DNA from: Bacilli bacterium
Lineage (GTDB): Bacteria > Bacillota_I > Bacilli_A > RF39 > UBA660
Length of the DNA: 5,860 bases
Assembly (NCBI GenBank): GCA_900758895.1
Contig: CAAETG010000167.1
Location: forward strand, 1-5,860
Direction: 5' to 3'
The notes beneath the pieces are model-generated. The model searched no databases. It saw only the letters and a program-made list of their open reading frames with translations, and had not been told where the DNA came from. Positions 5,528-5,860 of the stretch are shown here, in pieces (the first letter of the stretch is position 1; each line of letters starts with the position of its first letter). Both the position numbers and the translations under genes were made by a program.

Positions 5528-5860
5528 ATGAAAAATAATAAATTAGTTTTAAATTATTGTAAAAACTTTGAAAGAATAACAAATACTGATTTTTTAGAAG
5601 GAGATACTTTGTCTGTTCAATTAGTAAAAATTTATAAAGATTATATTTTTAAAATTGATATTGAAAATGAAGAAGAAGTCGATAATGCAATAGAAATAGA
5701 TAAAATAATGGGAAGATATATTGATGATTATTTATTTCGAAAAACATTAAAACAAGAATTATTAAGAGTAAAAGTGAAAAAAACATGTGGAGACATGATT
5801 AAAACAATTGTAGAAAGCATTATTGAGATATTTCACAAAGTAGAATTTGAGTCTACAAGA
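5528..5860 (+). CDS. Unrecognised protein, 3' end cut by window
   Basis: The frame is open for 111 codons from ATG 5528 to the last base with no stop. I do not recognise it. No signal peptide or membrane helix is visible, so it is probably cytoplasmic. The segment is charged and lysine/glutamate-rich, with an acidic run IENEEEVD (45-52), a predicted helix-rich stretch (IMGRYIDDYLFRKTLKQEL, about 60-78), and a second helix-like stretch MIKTIVESIIEIFHKVE (90-106). Two cysteines (C11, C87) are isolated and do not form a metal motif. Support for a real gene: SD GGGTGATC at 5 nt, a strong dedicated promoter, and AT-rich codon use like the neighbours. The remaining part could hold the domain that identifies it. 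Confidence 0.75.
   Translation, partial: MKNNKLVLNYCKNFERITNTDFLEGDTLSVQLVKIYKDYIFKIDIENEEEVDNAIEIDKIMGRYIDDYLFRKTLKQELLRVKVKKTCGDMIKTIVESIIEIFHKVEFESTR

Noticed and set aside
5734..5790. HNH-endonuclease-like start (FRKTL...C) in the right-edge gene
   Set aside because: The resemblance is to a few residues only, and no histidine/asparagine motif is visible in the window.

Overview
This window comes from the chromosome of an AT-rich, low-GC Gram-positive bacterium, most likely one of the Bacilli or a related Firmicutes lineage. The evidence is RNase HIII with its N-terminal TBP-like domain, Firmicutes-style HolA, a CvpA-Trx pair, SD sequences matching the Bacillus-type 16S 3' end (AAGGAGGTGATC), and tRNA genes that encode their own CCA. 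A membrane-anchored VanY/LdcB-type peptidoglycan carboxypeptidase means the cell has a wall, which argues against a true Mollicute. UGA acts as a stop and the tryptophan codons I checked are UGG, so the genetic code is standard. I cannot name a genus.

Layout: (1) 2-928 +, the DNA polymerase III delta subunit holA, lacking only its first few residues at the window edge, converges on (2) 939-1868 -, rnhC. (3) rnhC diverges from a two-gene operon, cvpA (1955-2680 +) and a short thioredoxin (2673-2972 +), which overlap by 8 nt. (4) A 100-aa two-helix membrane protein (2978-3280 -) converges on the thioredoxin gene, with a shared terminator hairpin that contains both stop codons. (5) It diverges from a CmpB-type (PF06541-like) membrane protein (3376-4023 +). 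(6) A tRNA-Lys(CTT)-Ile(GAT)-Glu(TTC) operon (4131-4394 +) has its own extended -10 promoter and terminator. (7) The peptidoglycan carboxypeptidase gene (4462-5424 -) is divergent from (8) an unrecognised gene that begins at 5528 + and runs off the right edge.

Most of this is housekeeping: replication clamp loading, RNA-primer/R-loop removal, thiol redox, translation and wall remodelling. The rnhC-cvpA-trx neighbourhood looks like a shortened form of the rnhC-zapA-cvpA-polX-mutS2-trxA block known from Bacilli. The most notable signals are in the control DNA. Predicted -10 boxes mostly sit only 15-20 nt before the start codons, implying mRNAs that begin at or in their SD. The dacB/right-edge gene pair is served by two consensus promoters whose -35 boxes lie on one 9-bp near-palindrome. 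tRNA-Glu is flanked by a perfect 9-bp inverted repeat that could form an alternative acceptor helix. I see no mobile element, CRISPR array, riboswitch or defence system, and no stretch over 300 nt without a gene.
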